A DNA stretch of 64,000 nucleotides from Tolypeutes matacus (taxonomy: Eukaryota > Chordata > Mammalia > Cingulata > Chlamyphoridae). This document shows positions 23,589 through 33,495 of this stretch, piece after piece (the stretch's first letter is position 1; every line of letters starts with the position of its first letter). The position numbers were made by a program, and so were the translations under genes. The notes under the pieces were generated by a model, which worked only from the letters and a program-made list of their open reading frames with translations, had not been told where the DNA came from and did no database searches. The stretch covers positions 27,025,225-27,089,224 of the forward strand of contig JAKSZT010053883.1 of NCBI GenBank assembly GCA_026826555.1, written 5' to 3'.

Positions 23589-24222
23589 GGTCACTTTTTT
23601 CCAGCCAGGAGGCCAGGGACCTACAAAGGAAGTGCTGGCCAGCTCCACTGCCCTGGAGAGGGGCTGAGGGAGGGGCCAGCAAGGGTGCCAGGAGCCTCTC
23701 CTATGGCTCTATGAAGCTTTCTTGATTTGGCACTTGCCTGAAAATGCACCCTTTAATTATTTTCCGTATTTTTGAGCAAAGGTACTGTCTTTAAGACTCC
23801 TCTGCCACTTTTGCCTGAAGTGGGTTGGAACAATGGCTGCAGTCAGAGCCAGGTCCCCAGCAATCTGAAGTAGCTGATTAAAATCAGTGATCAGCAATTG
23901 GACTGACACTCCTGGATCTTGGGGAATTAGGTATTTAAATCCCACCTTGGCACCAGCAAGTTGTACCAGGAGCCGGGATTGAGGCTCTCACTGCTGCCTG
24001 CCATGAGACTGGGGGCTGGGGGCTGGGGGATAGTGCACGCAGAATGAAAGTCATCAGTATTTACCCCAATTTACCAGCCTCTTCCTCTCACTCTTCGCTG
24101 GGTGCTGCTCCAAAACTCCAGAGTTTCAAAACAGGTGATTCAGACAGTTCCTACCGGTTTAATAGTTGTTCTGGTGTAGGGACTGATTCCTCTAGCTTCC
24201 TCCTCTGATATCTCCCCATCCA
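23589..24222 (-). mobile_element. L1-A 5' UTR, distal part and 5' end
   Basis: Blocks 'caatggctgcagtcagagcc', 'gtgatcagcaattggactga' and 'aatagttgttctggtgtagg' correspond in order to the L1-B 5' UTR (38,715-39,358) and the L1-D 5' UTR (about 61,950-62,283). The end near 24,222 is the transcription start side of the L1. The text 'gactgggggctgggggctgg' at about 24,006 is G-rich. Confidence 0.75.
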
Positions 24223-24239
24223 AAACGGTTCTTTTATAG

Positions 24240-24825
24240 CATAAATCATAATGTCACTCCTCTGCTCAAAACCCTTTAAGGATGCCCCATCTCACTCAGA
24301 GTAGCACCCAAAGCCAAATGGAGGCCTACAGGGCCCACCCTGAGCTGTCTGTTGCCCCGCAGACTTCCCTGACCTCCCCTCCTATGCTCTCCTGACTTGT
24401 TCCACTTCAGCCACTCTGGTCTTCTGGCTTTTCTTTAAACACGCCTGGCACAATCCCACCTCATGTCCACTGCACTTGCCATTTCCTATGCATTGAGTGC
24501 TCTTTTCCCCAGGGAGAAACATGGCTTCTACTTTCACTTTCTTCATGCTCCTGCTCAAGTGTTACCTTGTTAGAGAGCTCTTCCTTGACACACTATTTAA
24601 AACTGCAACTCTGCTCAGCCCAGGTTATCTCCATTCTCCATCATTACTTCATTTTTCTTCACAGAACTCATTGTTATATTACATATTATGTATTTGTCTA
24701 CTTTAAAAATGGTTTTTTCCCATTAAAAGTAAGCTTCACAATCTCAGGTATTTTATATGTTTTGTTCACTGCTTATTTTTAATGCGTAGAACAATGTCTA
24801 GTGCACGGAATCAACAGGTCTAGTT
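24240..24825 (+). repeat. L2 3' region
   Basis: The L2 sense order is 'gtcactcctctgctcaaaac', 'cctacagggcccaccctgag', 'ccacttcagccactctggtc', 'gcacttgccatttcctatg', 'gttaccttgttagagagctc', then 'aatgtctagtgcacgg'. The two plus-strand frames here are chance. Confidence 0.75.
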
Positions 24826-24849
24826 GCTGGGGGTGAGCAAAGAGAGGAA

Positions 24850-25295
24850 CCAGGAATGTTTTTTGGGTTTATGGATTGAGCAACTAAGTGGATGGTATCA
24901 TGCTATGTACTGGACCTTCCCCTGAAATGGGGACAACTTGGAGGGGAGCAGCAGGGCAGGAAATCAAGCTTGTTTTGGGTAAGCTAAATTGAATTGCCTA
25001 TTTGACCTTCCAGTGAAGATGACACATAGGCAGTTGTATATAAGAGTTAGGAGCTCAGGGGAGAAGTCAGTGCTGGTGATAGAGATTTGTAAGTCATTGA
25101 CAAACAGATCTTATTTAGAAGCTATGAGTCCAGATGAGATCACCTAGGGAGAGAATGCAAGTTTCCAGGGTAGGCTTCCATGTTTAGGCAGATAGATGGG
25201 AAGCAGGAGCCTGGGGAAAGCTTTCCAGAGGGCTGGCCCTGCTGAAGTCCAGACCAGGGTCCAGTGAGGCAGTTAGAGGTGACAAATGACAACAA
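24850..25295. repeat. L2-like ancient LINE remnant
   Basis: 'gacacataggcagttgtata', 'gagctcaggggagaagtcag' and 'gagatcacctagggagagaa' match a widely dispersed decayed mammalian LINE segment. Orientation is not assigned. Confidence 0.5.
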
Positions 25296-25310
25296 AAATG
25301 AATTGGTGGA

Positions 25311-25497
25311 GGGAAGCGGCTGTGGCTCAATCAGTAGGGCTCCCGTTTACCATATGGGAGGCCCCGGGTTCAGTTCCCGGGGCCTCCTGGTGAAGGCAAG
25401 CCCGCCCGCACAGCGTGGTTAGCTGACCCAGCGAGCACAAGCAGCAAGGGGGGGATAAATGAATAAATAAATAAAATCTTAAAAAAAAAAAAAAAAA
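25311..25497 (+). mobile_element. Short DAS-type SINE, young-looking
   Basis: It starts 'gggaagcggctgtggctcaa', with a pol III A-box-like region, then a B-box-like 'gggttcagttccc'. The middle is GC-rich and the tail is 'aataaataaataaaatctt' plus A17. It is bounded by an exact 11-base duplication 'gaattggtgga' (25,300-25,310 and 25,498-25,508). It is close to identical to 53,299-53,493. Confidence 0.93.
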
Positions 25498-25639
25498 GAA
25501 TTGGTGGAACACAGAATTCTAAGAGATTCTTAGGAAAAGGAACCTGTTAGGAGACTGGATTTCCTGAAATCTTTGAAGTTGAAGGCTCAGACTATTACTC
25601 CTTGTGCATTAGATGGAAGTGGCCTGTGGCAGGGGAACA

Positions 25640-25780
25640 GGGTTGGGAGGGACATCTGGGTTTTTCTTCCTACCCATCATGAGCTTCCAAAGGGTAGGGA
25701 CTCTGCCTCCTTTGTCTCTGTGCCCCAGTGCCCAGCTCAGAATAGTTGTGGCATAAATGAGGGAATAAAGTGAATGTCTA
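25640..25780 (+). repeat. L2 3' terminal fragment
   Basis: 'catgagcttccaaagggtag', 'ggactctgcctcctttgtct' and 'cccagtgcccagctcag' match the L2 end (tccatgagggcagggac...tgtctctgtat...cccagcgcctagcacag). Confidence 0.6.
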
Positions 25781-25896
25781 ACAGGCCTTGAGCCCATTAT
25801 TTCAGGAGATCTGGATAATGTAATCTGCAGGCAAAAGGAAAGGCAATATGAAGAAACAGGGACTGCACCACTCCTTAGAACCCAGGCTGCCAACCA

Positions 25897-25949
25897 TTTA
25901 CTGGGATGGAACAGCAGTGTGCTTTGCTGCTTCCCAGAGCGAGAAAATG
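25897..25949 (+). repeat. 53-bp dispersed duplicate, copy A
   Basis: 53 bases beginning 'tttactgggatggaacagca' recur at 27,989-28,041 in the same orientation with two differences. Neither flank matches. The middle can fold as AGCAG ... CTGCT. I do not recognise the sequence. Confidence 0.85.
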
Positions 25950-26930
25950 TTTGCATCTCTCCCCAGAACTATGGAGAAATCCTGTCACCCTCAAGCACAG
26001 CATCCCAGCAAGTTCACAACAGACAGGGAACCATATGGAAGGGGATTTCTAAAAAAATCCCTAAGGAAGGAAGATGCTGGCTTCTCCTTCCCTTTGCCCT
26101 CCAAAGGTAGATCCCTGGTGGTGGTGGTGGTGGGGGGAACGTCAGTGCCAGCAGGGGAGGAGGGGCCTAGAGCAGGTGTGTGGGGGTGGTGGTGGGTGGA
26201 GGGGCAAGCATGGCTCAAAGCAGTGACGGGCAGAGCTTCTCCATCCTCCAAAGCTGGCCTTTGGTTTTAGTTCAGCCTGGTTGTTCCCTTGGAATGACGT
26301 GGACATTGTCAGCCATGACAACACTGAAGCCAAAATCATTGTTCAGGGGAGAAGGGAAAGTTGAAGCAAAGATGAGAGAGGACTTAACTGTTGGAAGGTC
26401 TTTGACAACTCCATGCTCTGGCTTCAGTCCTCTCCCAGGCCTGGTTGATTGGGGTTCCATGAGATATCCCCACATTCTCCCCCACAATTCTGCTTGGGCT
26501 GGTCTGAGTTGATTTCTGTTTCTTGACACAAAGAGAACCTCAATAAAGTCAAAAGGGTAGCCTGGCCTCTTTCACTTCCCCAGTAGGGCTGACACTGCTG
26601 CCTACCCGAAGGCTTACAGGGAATTATCTCAAGTTCTGCCCAGCTGCCCCTGGCCAGATTCCCATTTGTTCTGTGCATCAGTTAAAACATCTCCTCATTC
26701 TACGGCCCTTGTTTAGATTCCTCTGTCTGTTCTTGTGATGTTTGAAATAACAGGAAACAGAGGCATTCTTTACTCAAAGCTGTCTGGAAATTACACCTGA
26801 AAACACCAAAGCAAGGAAGGCAGAAACAACAAAGGAACTCAGGCAAACCTCAACTGTGCCTCTAGAAACCCAAACGGGGAAGTAATAACTAAGACTTTCT
26901 CACTTTTACAGAGGAAGAAACTAACTACCC
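25950..26930. other. Intergenic DNA with G-rich tracts
   Basis: 26,118-26,215 holds runs of GGTGGTGG and GGGGG that could form a G-quadruplex on the plus strand. Overlapping frames at 25,848-26,529 on both strands have low-complexity composition and no domain. No gene is seen. Confidence 0.4.
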
Positions 26931-26934
26931 CTGG

Positions 26935-27085
26935 GACCTTGGGCAGTCACAACTTCCTGTGGCCCTAGTTTTTCATCTGAAAGGTAACACACCAAAACTG
27001 GTCACTAGAATTAAGTGAGAAAATGGATATAAAGTATAGTACCCTGTCACATAATATGTTCTCAACAAATGTTAGGATTTTTTTT
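26935..27085 (+). repeat. MIR fragment
   Basis: 'gggaccttgggcagtcaca', 'ggccctagtttttcatctg' and 'ttaagtgagaaaatggatat' followed by a tail like 'tgttctcaacaaatgttag' follow the MIR sense order. Confidence 0.6.
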
Positions 27086-27089
27086 TATT

Positions 27090-27735
27090 ATTATTATTAT
27101 TAAAAGTGTTTCTGGGTAGCTAAAAATATAGTTTTTTTTTTTTTTAAATAAACATTTCTGGGTATATGCTGTTTAAAGTGCTTATCAGGATGCCTGGCAC
27201 ATAGAGAGGTGCCAAAATGGTAGTTACATAAAAGCTGTTAAATGTATGGACAAGAAACAAAGTGAACTCAGGCACGTGAAGGTCATTTGATTTAGTGGAG
27301 GAATTGTGGGTGAGGTGATTCTTCTTTTTACTTAGAATTCCAGTGATGTTACCTTAATGTGGTTAGGCAAAGAAATCTCTGAAAACTGGTTATAATTAGA
27401 GATATTTGCTAACCAGTTGACAGCTCAGTGAGAGTGGTCACTTGGATTTGTCAGAACTCTGTCTTCCAGAAAGGAGTGCCTAGGCAAGGCTGGAGCATTG
27501 AGTGGCAGGAAAAGGAAGTGGTGGGGATAGGCCATCAAGCAACAGTATGGGGAGAAAGGATTTGCTGACCATGGAAGGAGGGGAGATGGGTGAATGGAGA
27601 AAGAAAGGAGAAAGACCCCTCTAGGAAGTGGCCTTCTTGGGTGAGAGGTTCTTATGGGCTCTAAGAGCTTCACCTCACTTCCTATGGTCGGGGGCAGAGG
27701 CTGCTTGTTACCACCAATACTCCATCCTCATTCAG
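27090..27735. other. Intergenic DNA, no gene seen
   Basis: Short T-rich tracts (27,080-27,150) and a MIR-tail-like 'ggatgcctggcacatagaga' at about 27,190 are present. Nothing else is recognised. Confidence 0.4.
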
Positions 27736-27739
27736 CATG

Positions 27740-27890
27740 ACCATGACTCTGGCTTCTGGTCCCAGCTCTGCCACCTGCTCTCTGCTTGGCCCTGGAAAAT
27801 CCCCTTCTTTCTTGGCCTCAGATGGTAAAATCTGAAAAGGAAAGTGTTGGACTAGATGAACTCTGAGGACCTTTCTACCTCAGGCAGTCT
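27740..27890 (+). repeat. MIR fragment
   Basis: 'cagctctgccacctgctctc', 'ggcctcagatggtaaaat' and 'ggactagatgaactctgagg' match a MIR-type SINE including its 'ggttggactagatgatctctaagg' part. Confidence 0.6.
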
Positions 27891-27988
27891 GTAAGTTTCT
27901 GGGAACCCAGAAGGACAACTGGGGAAAGGAAAGAAAGGTGTGAAGAAATGTCAAAGCGTTTTCCATCAAATCACCCTCCCCCCTTGCC

Positions 27989-28041
27989 TTTACTGGGATG
28001 GAACAGCAGTGTGCTTTGCTGCTTCTCAGAGCGAGAGAATG
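27989..28041 (+). repeat. 53-bp dispersed duplicate, copy B
   Basis: This is the partner of 25,897-25,949, with two substitutions in 53 bases. Identity ends abruptly on both sides. Confidence 0.85.
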
Positions 28042-29460
28042 AGTTATAGATGTCATAATTGCCGTGGTCTAAGATACAACAAGGGAGATTGGACTACTGA
28101 GTATATTTCCACATGCAATGTGTTCCCCCTTCCCCTAAATATATTTTCAGAATGTTCCCAGGAAAAAAATACCTTGGTGAAGCCATTGAGAAATACACCA
28201 GAGAAGTAAGCACTGTCATCTTTGAAAAACACTGCAGTGGCTGTTCTCTGTAAGAGTGATAAGAATTTGCAGTTGAAATGAGTTTCCTGATATCAATAGG
28301 GATACCAAAATCCCAGGGTGGCAGTCTTCAAGTAGTAGCACTTAACCACTAGAGGCAAGGTGGGCATGGTTATCAAATAGGCACAGGAAAGGAGCTCGGA
28401 TAATATATGAAGAACAAATACCCACTACAGTCGACCCCTTTGGCTGTTCATGAACAAAGCCCCTTCTTTTCATACTTACACTACAAAATAAAGTTTCCAC
28501 CAATGATAACACAATCAACCATCTTTTGAACAACTGATAATGCATTCAACCTACCCAAAAGAGTCAACTTAAATCTCATCAGTAACTATACCTGGTTACA
28601 AGTCCAGGATCTGTGGGTGATGGTCACTCCTCTGGTAATATAAATATCCTGTCTCAAAATTCTATAATCTATGCAATAAATTATAAAATTAACCACGACC
28701 AACAAACTATTAGGTAATGAGGGAAAGGGAAAGGAGAGAAAATTTGTTTATTGGTTTAAAAGAGTGAAATGACTATATTTCAAGAAGAGTCAATTGTAAA
28801 ACAAACCATTATTTTACATACTATTAAGGAAAATTACCTAGTTAAATAATGACACAATGCTTTCTTATCTCTTAGAATTTAGAGCAATTTTAGATTTATT
28901 TAGACATAGACATAGATTTTTAATCTTAACAACACTTGTGCATACATAAAAATTAAAATATAAGAAAAATATATTAAGGTATTCCTCAAACTTCTTCATA
29001 TTTAGTGTCCTTCTCTGAATACCTCCAACAGGATTTCTCCAACAAATATTTGTCTCACTGCTCTGTTTCCATGTCTTTTTGCATATGCAATAACTTTTTA
29101 ATTCAATGTGGAATTATAATACTATATTTTGAAGGCATTTTAAATGACAATTAAACTAAAATGTACCCAACGTAATTGAAGTGATAACACAATAGGAACG
29201 GTTATGAGCAAGTGAGCATATCTGCAGGCAATAGTAATTATATCATGAATGCTGCCTAGTTACTAGCAATAGTAAGGTCTATTAAGTGTTAAAATATGAA
29301 AAAATTAAGCATCTTAGAATCAATGAAATATAATAGTTAAAATAAAATATACATGAAACAACAAAGAAGAAAATACAGATATATGCTACAGTCTCTGATG
29401 CTTATTTTACTTCTTTCCTCCAATAACCATTCCACATTCCATTTGGCTTAATATAGTACC
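28042..29460. other. AT-rich intergenic DNA, no gene seen
   Basis: The stretch is AT-rich and contains no long frame. Parts (28,400-28,700) have the feel of an old transposon remnant, but I cannot name one. No gene or RNA is supported. Confidence 0.4.
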
Positions 29461-29465
29461 TCAAC

Positions 29466-29504
29466 TGTATGTATGTATGTATTTATATATGTATTTATGT
29501 ATGC
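29466..29504. repeat. (GTAT)n-like microsatellite
   Basis: Repeats of 'gtatgtatgtat' shading into 'tatttatgtatgc' lie directly at the 3' edge of L1-B. Confidence 0.8.
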
Positions 29505-29700
29505 ATTTTCTTTATTAGAGAAATTGTGGCTTTACTTAAAATACAGAATCCCCATACACCACTTACCCAAAAACATTGGTGTGGAACATTTGTTATAATT
29601 GATGATAGCACATTTTAATAATTGTACTATTAATTAAAGTTGATGGTTTAACTTGTAGCATAGGTCCATGGATTTAAAAAAAAATTATTCTGTTACTATA

Positions 29701-30831
29701 TGGTTTAGTTTGCCATAGGGCTGCTGATGCAAAGTACCAGAAATGTGTTGGCTTTTATAAAGGGTATTGTATTAGTCAGCCAAAGGGGTGCTAATGTGAA
29801 ATACCAAAAATGGGTTGGTCTTTATAAGGAGTATTTATTTGGGTAGAAGTCCACAGATACCAGGCCATAAAGTGTTAAGTTTCTTCTCTCACCACAGTCC
29901 ATTGCCATGCGTTAGAGCAAGACAGCTGCTGGCATTTGCCAGGGTTCAGGCTTCTTGGGTTCCTCTCTTCCCAGGGCTGCGTTTCTCTCCAGGCTTAGCT
30001 CCTGTTTCCTCCACAAGGTCAGCTGTAGACGATCAGGCGAACGACTTGCTTCTTTTCTCCTGGGGCCTTCTTTCCAACATCAAAACTGCTTCTCAAAAAA
30101 CTGCTTCAACTCTGTTCTTGCCATGCCTTTTATATTTGATTCCCCACCCACCAAGGGGTGGGGCTCAATGCCCTACTGCTGTGGCCCAGTCAATACCCTA
30201 ATCATAACTTAATCATGCCCAGATAAACAGATCAGTTTATAAGCATGATCCAATTATATTTTTGGAATTCATAATTACATTAAATTGGCCAACGGATACA
30301 GGTATTTATTTGGGGTAAATGCTTACAGTTCCAAGGCCATGAAAAGTCCAATTCAAGGCACCATAAAAGGTGCTTTCTTACCCAAGTCAGCTGCCATGTG
30401 TTGAAGCAAGATGGCGGACAATCTCTGCCTGGTGTCTGCCTTCCACTATGGGCTGTACTGTCTCCTGGGGCTCAGCTGAGGGCAACCAGGCATATAGCTT
30501 TTCTCTTGCCAGTCTTCTTCTCTCAGGTTCAGCTGCTCTGCTTTCTTCCCAATTTCAGCTGCAAGTTATCAAGCAAATGGCTCATCTCTTCCTGGAGCCT
30601 CATCAACTTGAGCATCTCCTTTCCATTACATGGCAGCATCAAATATAGCAGAGCTCTCTTTTTTGGTGTGTCTGTTTTTATTGGACCCAGCAAGAGGGTG
30701 GAAACTCAACTTGAGTCATGCCTCACTGACACAGTCCAATTGAAAAGTTGCTCACACCCACCGGAGTGGACCAGCCCACAAACATAATATCTCTCTTTTT
30801 GGGATTCATACAATAATTTCAAATTGCCACA
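29701..30831 (-). mobile_element. Outer solo LTR, split by a younger LTR
   Basis: The left part 29,701-29,767 ('tggtttagtttgccataggg') continues at 30,306 ('ttatttggggtaaatgctta') and ends 'gaaattgccaca'-like at 30,831. The body parallels 9737-10,442 ('ttccaaggccatgaaaagtc', 'gctgccatgtgttgaagcaa'). The inner LTR occupies 29,768-30,300. Confidence 0.7.
29768..30300 (-). mobile_element. Inner solo LTR, 5-bp duplication GGTAT
   Basis: Plus-strand ends 'tgtattagtcagcc' and 'aacggataca' give TG...CA. GGTAT precedes (29,763-29,767) and follows (30,301-30,305). On the minus strand the 3' part matches the 'gctgactaatac' end of the LTRs at 7557 and 55,127. Confidence 0.8.
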
Positions 30832-31316
30832 ACATATATACAAGTTAACATTTCCCTTTTAGTCATATTTAGATATACATTTCAGTGCTATTAATTACAT
30901 TCACAATGTTGTGCTACCATTTAAGCCTTGAATTCTGGTAACCTATATTCTAAATTCTGACTCTATGAGTTTGTTTATTCTAATTGTTTCAAATCAGTGA
31001 GGTCATACAATATTTGTCCTTTTGTGTCTGGCTTATTTTACAAAACATGATGTCTTCAAGATTCACTCATGTTGTAGCATGTACCTGTATTTCATTCCTT
31101 TTTTTTTTTTCACAGCTGAATAATATTCCATTGTGTGTATATACCACATTTTATTTATTTATTCATTAGTTGATGGACACTTGGGTTGCTTCCATCTTTT
31201 GGCAATTGTGAAAAATGCTGCTATGAACATCAGTGTGCAAATATCTGTTTGAGGTCCTGCTTTCAATTATTTTGGGTATATATCTAGTAGTGGGATTGCC
31301 ATGTCATATAGTAATT

Positions 31317-31640
31317 TTTTTTTTTAAAGATTTTATTTATCCTCACTCCCTTGTTGTTTGCACTTGCTGTATCTGTTCATCTTTCTTGTTTTTCTAGGAG
31401 GCACCGGGAACAGAATCTGAGACCTCTGATGTTGGAGGGAGGTGCCTAATCACTTGAGCCACCTCTGCTCTCTGCTTTGTTGTGTCTCTCATTAAGTTTT
31501 CTTCCTTGTGTCTCTTGTTGTGCCATCTTGTTGTGTCAACTCGTTGTCTTGCTCATCTTCTTTAGGAGGCACTGGGAACTGAAATGGGGACCTCCCATGT
31601 GGTAGGGGGGAGCTCAATCGCTTGAGCCACATCTGCTTCA
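31317..31640 (-). mobile_element. DAS-type SINE (two units)
   Basis: It has two tRNA-like units separated by a 'gttgtgccatcttgttgtg' spacer with a T-rich left end. An exact 13-base duplication 'tcatatagtaatt' is found immediately left (31,304-31,316) and right (31,641-31,653). Confidence 0.9.
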
Positions 31641-32117
31641 TCATATAGTAATTCTATACTTAATTTTCTGAGGAACTGCCAAACTGTCATCCACAGCAGC
31701 TGCACCACTTTACATTACCACCAGCAATGAATAAGTGTTCCTATTTTCCCACATTCTCTCCAATACTTGTTATTTTCCATTTTTTAAATAGCAGCCATTC
31801 TAATGGGTATGGAATGGTAAGTCACTGTGGTTTTGATTTGCATTTCAAATCAAATGGCTACTTTGATGATAGCTAATGATGTGGAGCATCTTTTCACGTG
31901 TTTTCTGGCCATTTGATATCTTCTTTGGAGAGATGTCTGTTCAAGTCTTTTGCCCATTTTAAAATTGAATTGTCTTTATGTTGTTAAGTTGAAGGATTTC
32001 TTTATATATACTGCATATTAATCCTTTATCAGATAAGTGGTTTCCAAATATTTTCTCCCATTGTGTTGGCTGTCTTTTTACTTTCACAATAAAGTTCTTT
32101 GAGGAACAAGATTTTAA

Positions 32118-32355
32118 ATTTTATTTTTAAAATTTTATTTTATTTAATTTATTTATTTTGAGGTACCTGAGCCGGGGATTGAACCCAGGACCTAGTATGT
32201 GGGAAGCCTGTGCTCAACCACTGAACTACACCAGCTCCCCTGAGTTGTTTTTTTCATTTGTTCGTTTGTTTTGTTTTTAGGAGGTCCCAGGCATTGAATC
32301 CAGGACCTCTTATGTGGGAAGCAGGTGCTCAACCACTTGAGCTATTTCTGCTCCA
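32118..32355 (-). mobile_element. Dimeric tRNA-type SINE with T-rich linker
   Basis: Two tRNA-like units ('gattgaacccaggacctagt' and 'attgaatccaggacctctta') are joined by a 'ctgagttgtttttttcattt' linker. The copy at 62,349 has the same arrangement, which points to a fixed dimeric subfamily rather than two chance insertions. Confidence 0.8.
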
Positions 32356-33354
32356 AGTTTTTAATTTTGATGAGGTCCTATTTATCTATTTTTTTCATTT
32401 GTTGTTTGTGCTTTGGGTGTAAAGTCTACAAAACCATTGCCTAATACAAGGCTCTGAAGATGCTTCTCTATGTTTTCTTCTCGTAGTTTGATAGTTCTAG
32501 CTCTTATACTTAGGTCTTTGATCCATTTTGAGTTGATTTTTGTATATGGTGTGAGGTAAGGGTCTTCCTTTTTTTGTGTCTGTGTGCAAATGAAGATCTA
32601 GTTTGCCCAGCACCATTGTTGAAGAGACTATTCTTTCCTAACTGAGTAGTCTTTGTCCCCTTGTCAAAAATCAGTTGGCTGTAAATGTGAGGGTTGATTT
32701 CTGAGCTCTTAATTCTATTCCATTGGTCCATGTCTGTCCTTGTGCCAGTACCATGTTGTTTTGATTACTGTGGCTTTTTAATAAGCTTTAAAATAGGGAA
32801 GTGTGAGTGTTCCAACTTCATTCTTCTTTTTCAAGATGGCTTTAGCTATTTGGGGTTCCTTACTCTTCCATTTAAATTTGATTTTTGGTTTTTCCATTTC
32901 TGCAAAGAAGGTTGTTAGAATTTTGATTGGGATCACATGAAATCTATAAATTGCTTTGGGTAGTATTGGCAATTTTTTTTTTTTTTTTTTAGTAATGGCA
33001 TCTTAATGATATTTAGTCTCCCAGCCCATGAATATGGAATATCCTCCCATTTATTTAGGTCTTCTTTAATTTCTTTTAGCAATGTTTCATAGTTTTCTGT
33101 GTACAAGTCTTTCACATCCTTGGTTTGATTTATTCCTAGATTCTTTTAGTTGATATTGTGAATGGATTTTTTTCTTGATTTTTTTGTTCCAATTGTTCAT
33201 TGCTTGTATATAGAAATACTATTAATTTTTTAACATTGATCTTGTACCTTACCACTTTGCTGAAATTATTTATTATATCTAGGAGCTTAGTTGTGGATTT
33301 TTCAGGATTTTCTGTATTATAGGATCATACCATCTGCAAACAAGGAAAGTTTTA

Positions 33355-33495
<141 letters not shown>

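Larger units (their letters stand above)
7520..24222 (-). mobile_element. L1-A: full-span L1, minus strand, multiply interrupted
   Basis: Reading the minus strand, the element runs from a 5' UTR (right end, about 24,222) through ORF1 (about 15,125-14,288), ORF2 (about 13,070 down to 8,650) and a 3' UTR (8,640-7,520). The 3' UTR has the typical 'ccattttaaccattttaagt' and 'ctgaataatattccattgta' (plus-strand) blocks. Coding parts are broken by many stops and indels, so it is inactive. Interruptions are the LTR 7557-8123, DAS 8953-9339, LTR 9737-10442, two DAS 10,478-10,765, unit-type retroelements 13,746-14,274 and 15,146-15,867, LTR 16,400-16,853 and L1-C 16,857-23,574. The 5' UTR resumes at 23,589, where it aligns to the same 5' UTR of L1-B and L1-D. 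Confidence 0.88.

Noticed and set aside
25311..25385. Possible functional tRNA gene
   Set aside because: It has A- and B-box-like sequence but is the head of a SINE with a tail and target duplications. The cloverleaf is imperfect.
25848..26529. Overlapping frames of 85-140 residues on both strands
   Set aside because: They overlap each other, are compositionally biased by G-rich tracts, and include one of the 53-bp repeats. No conserved pattern is seen.
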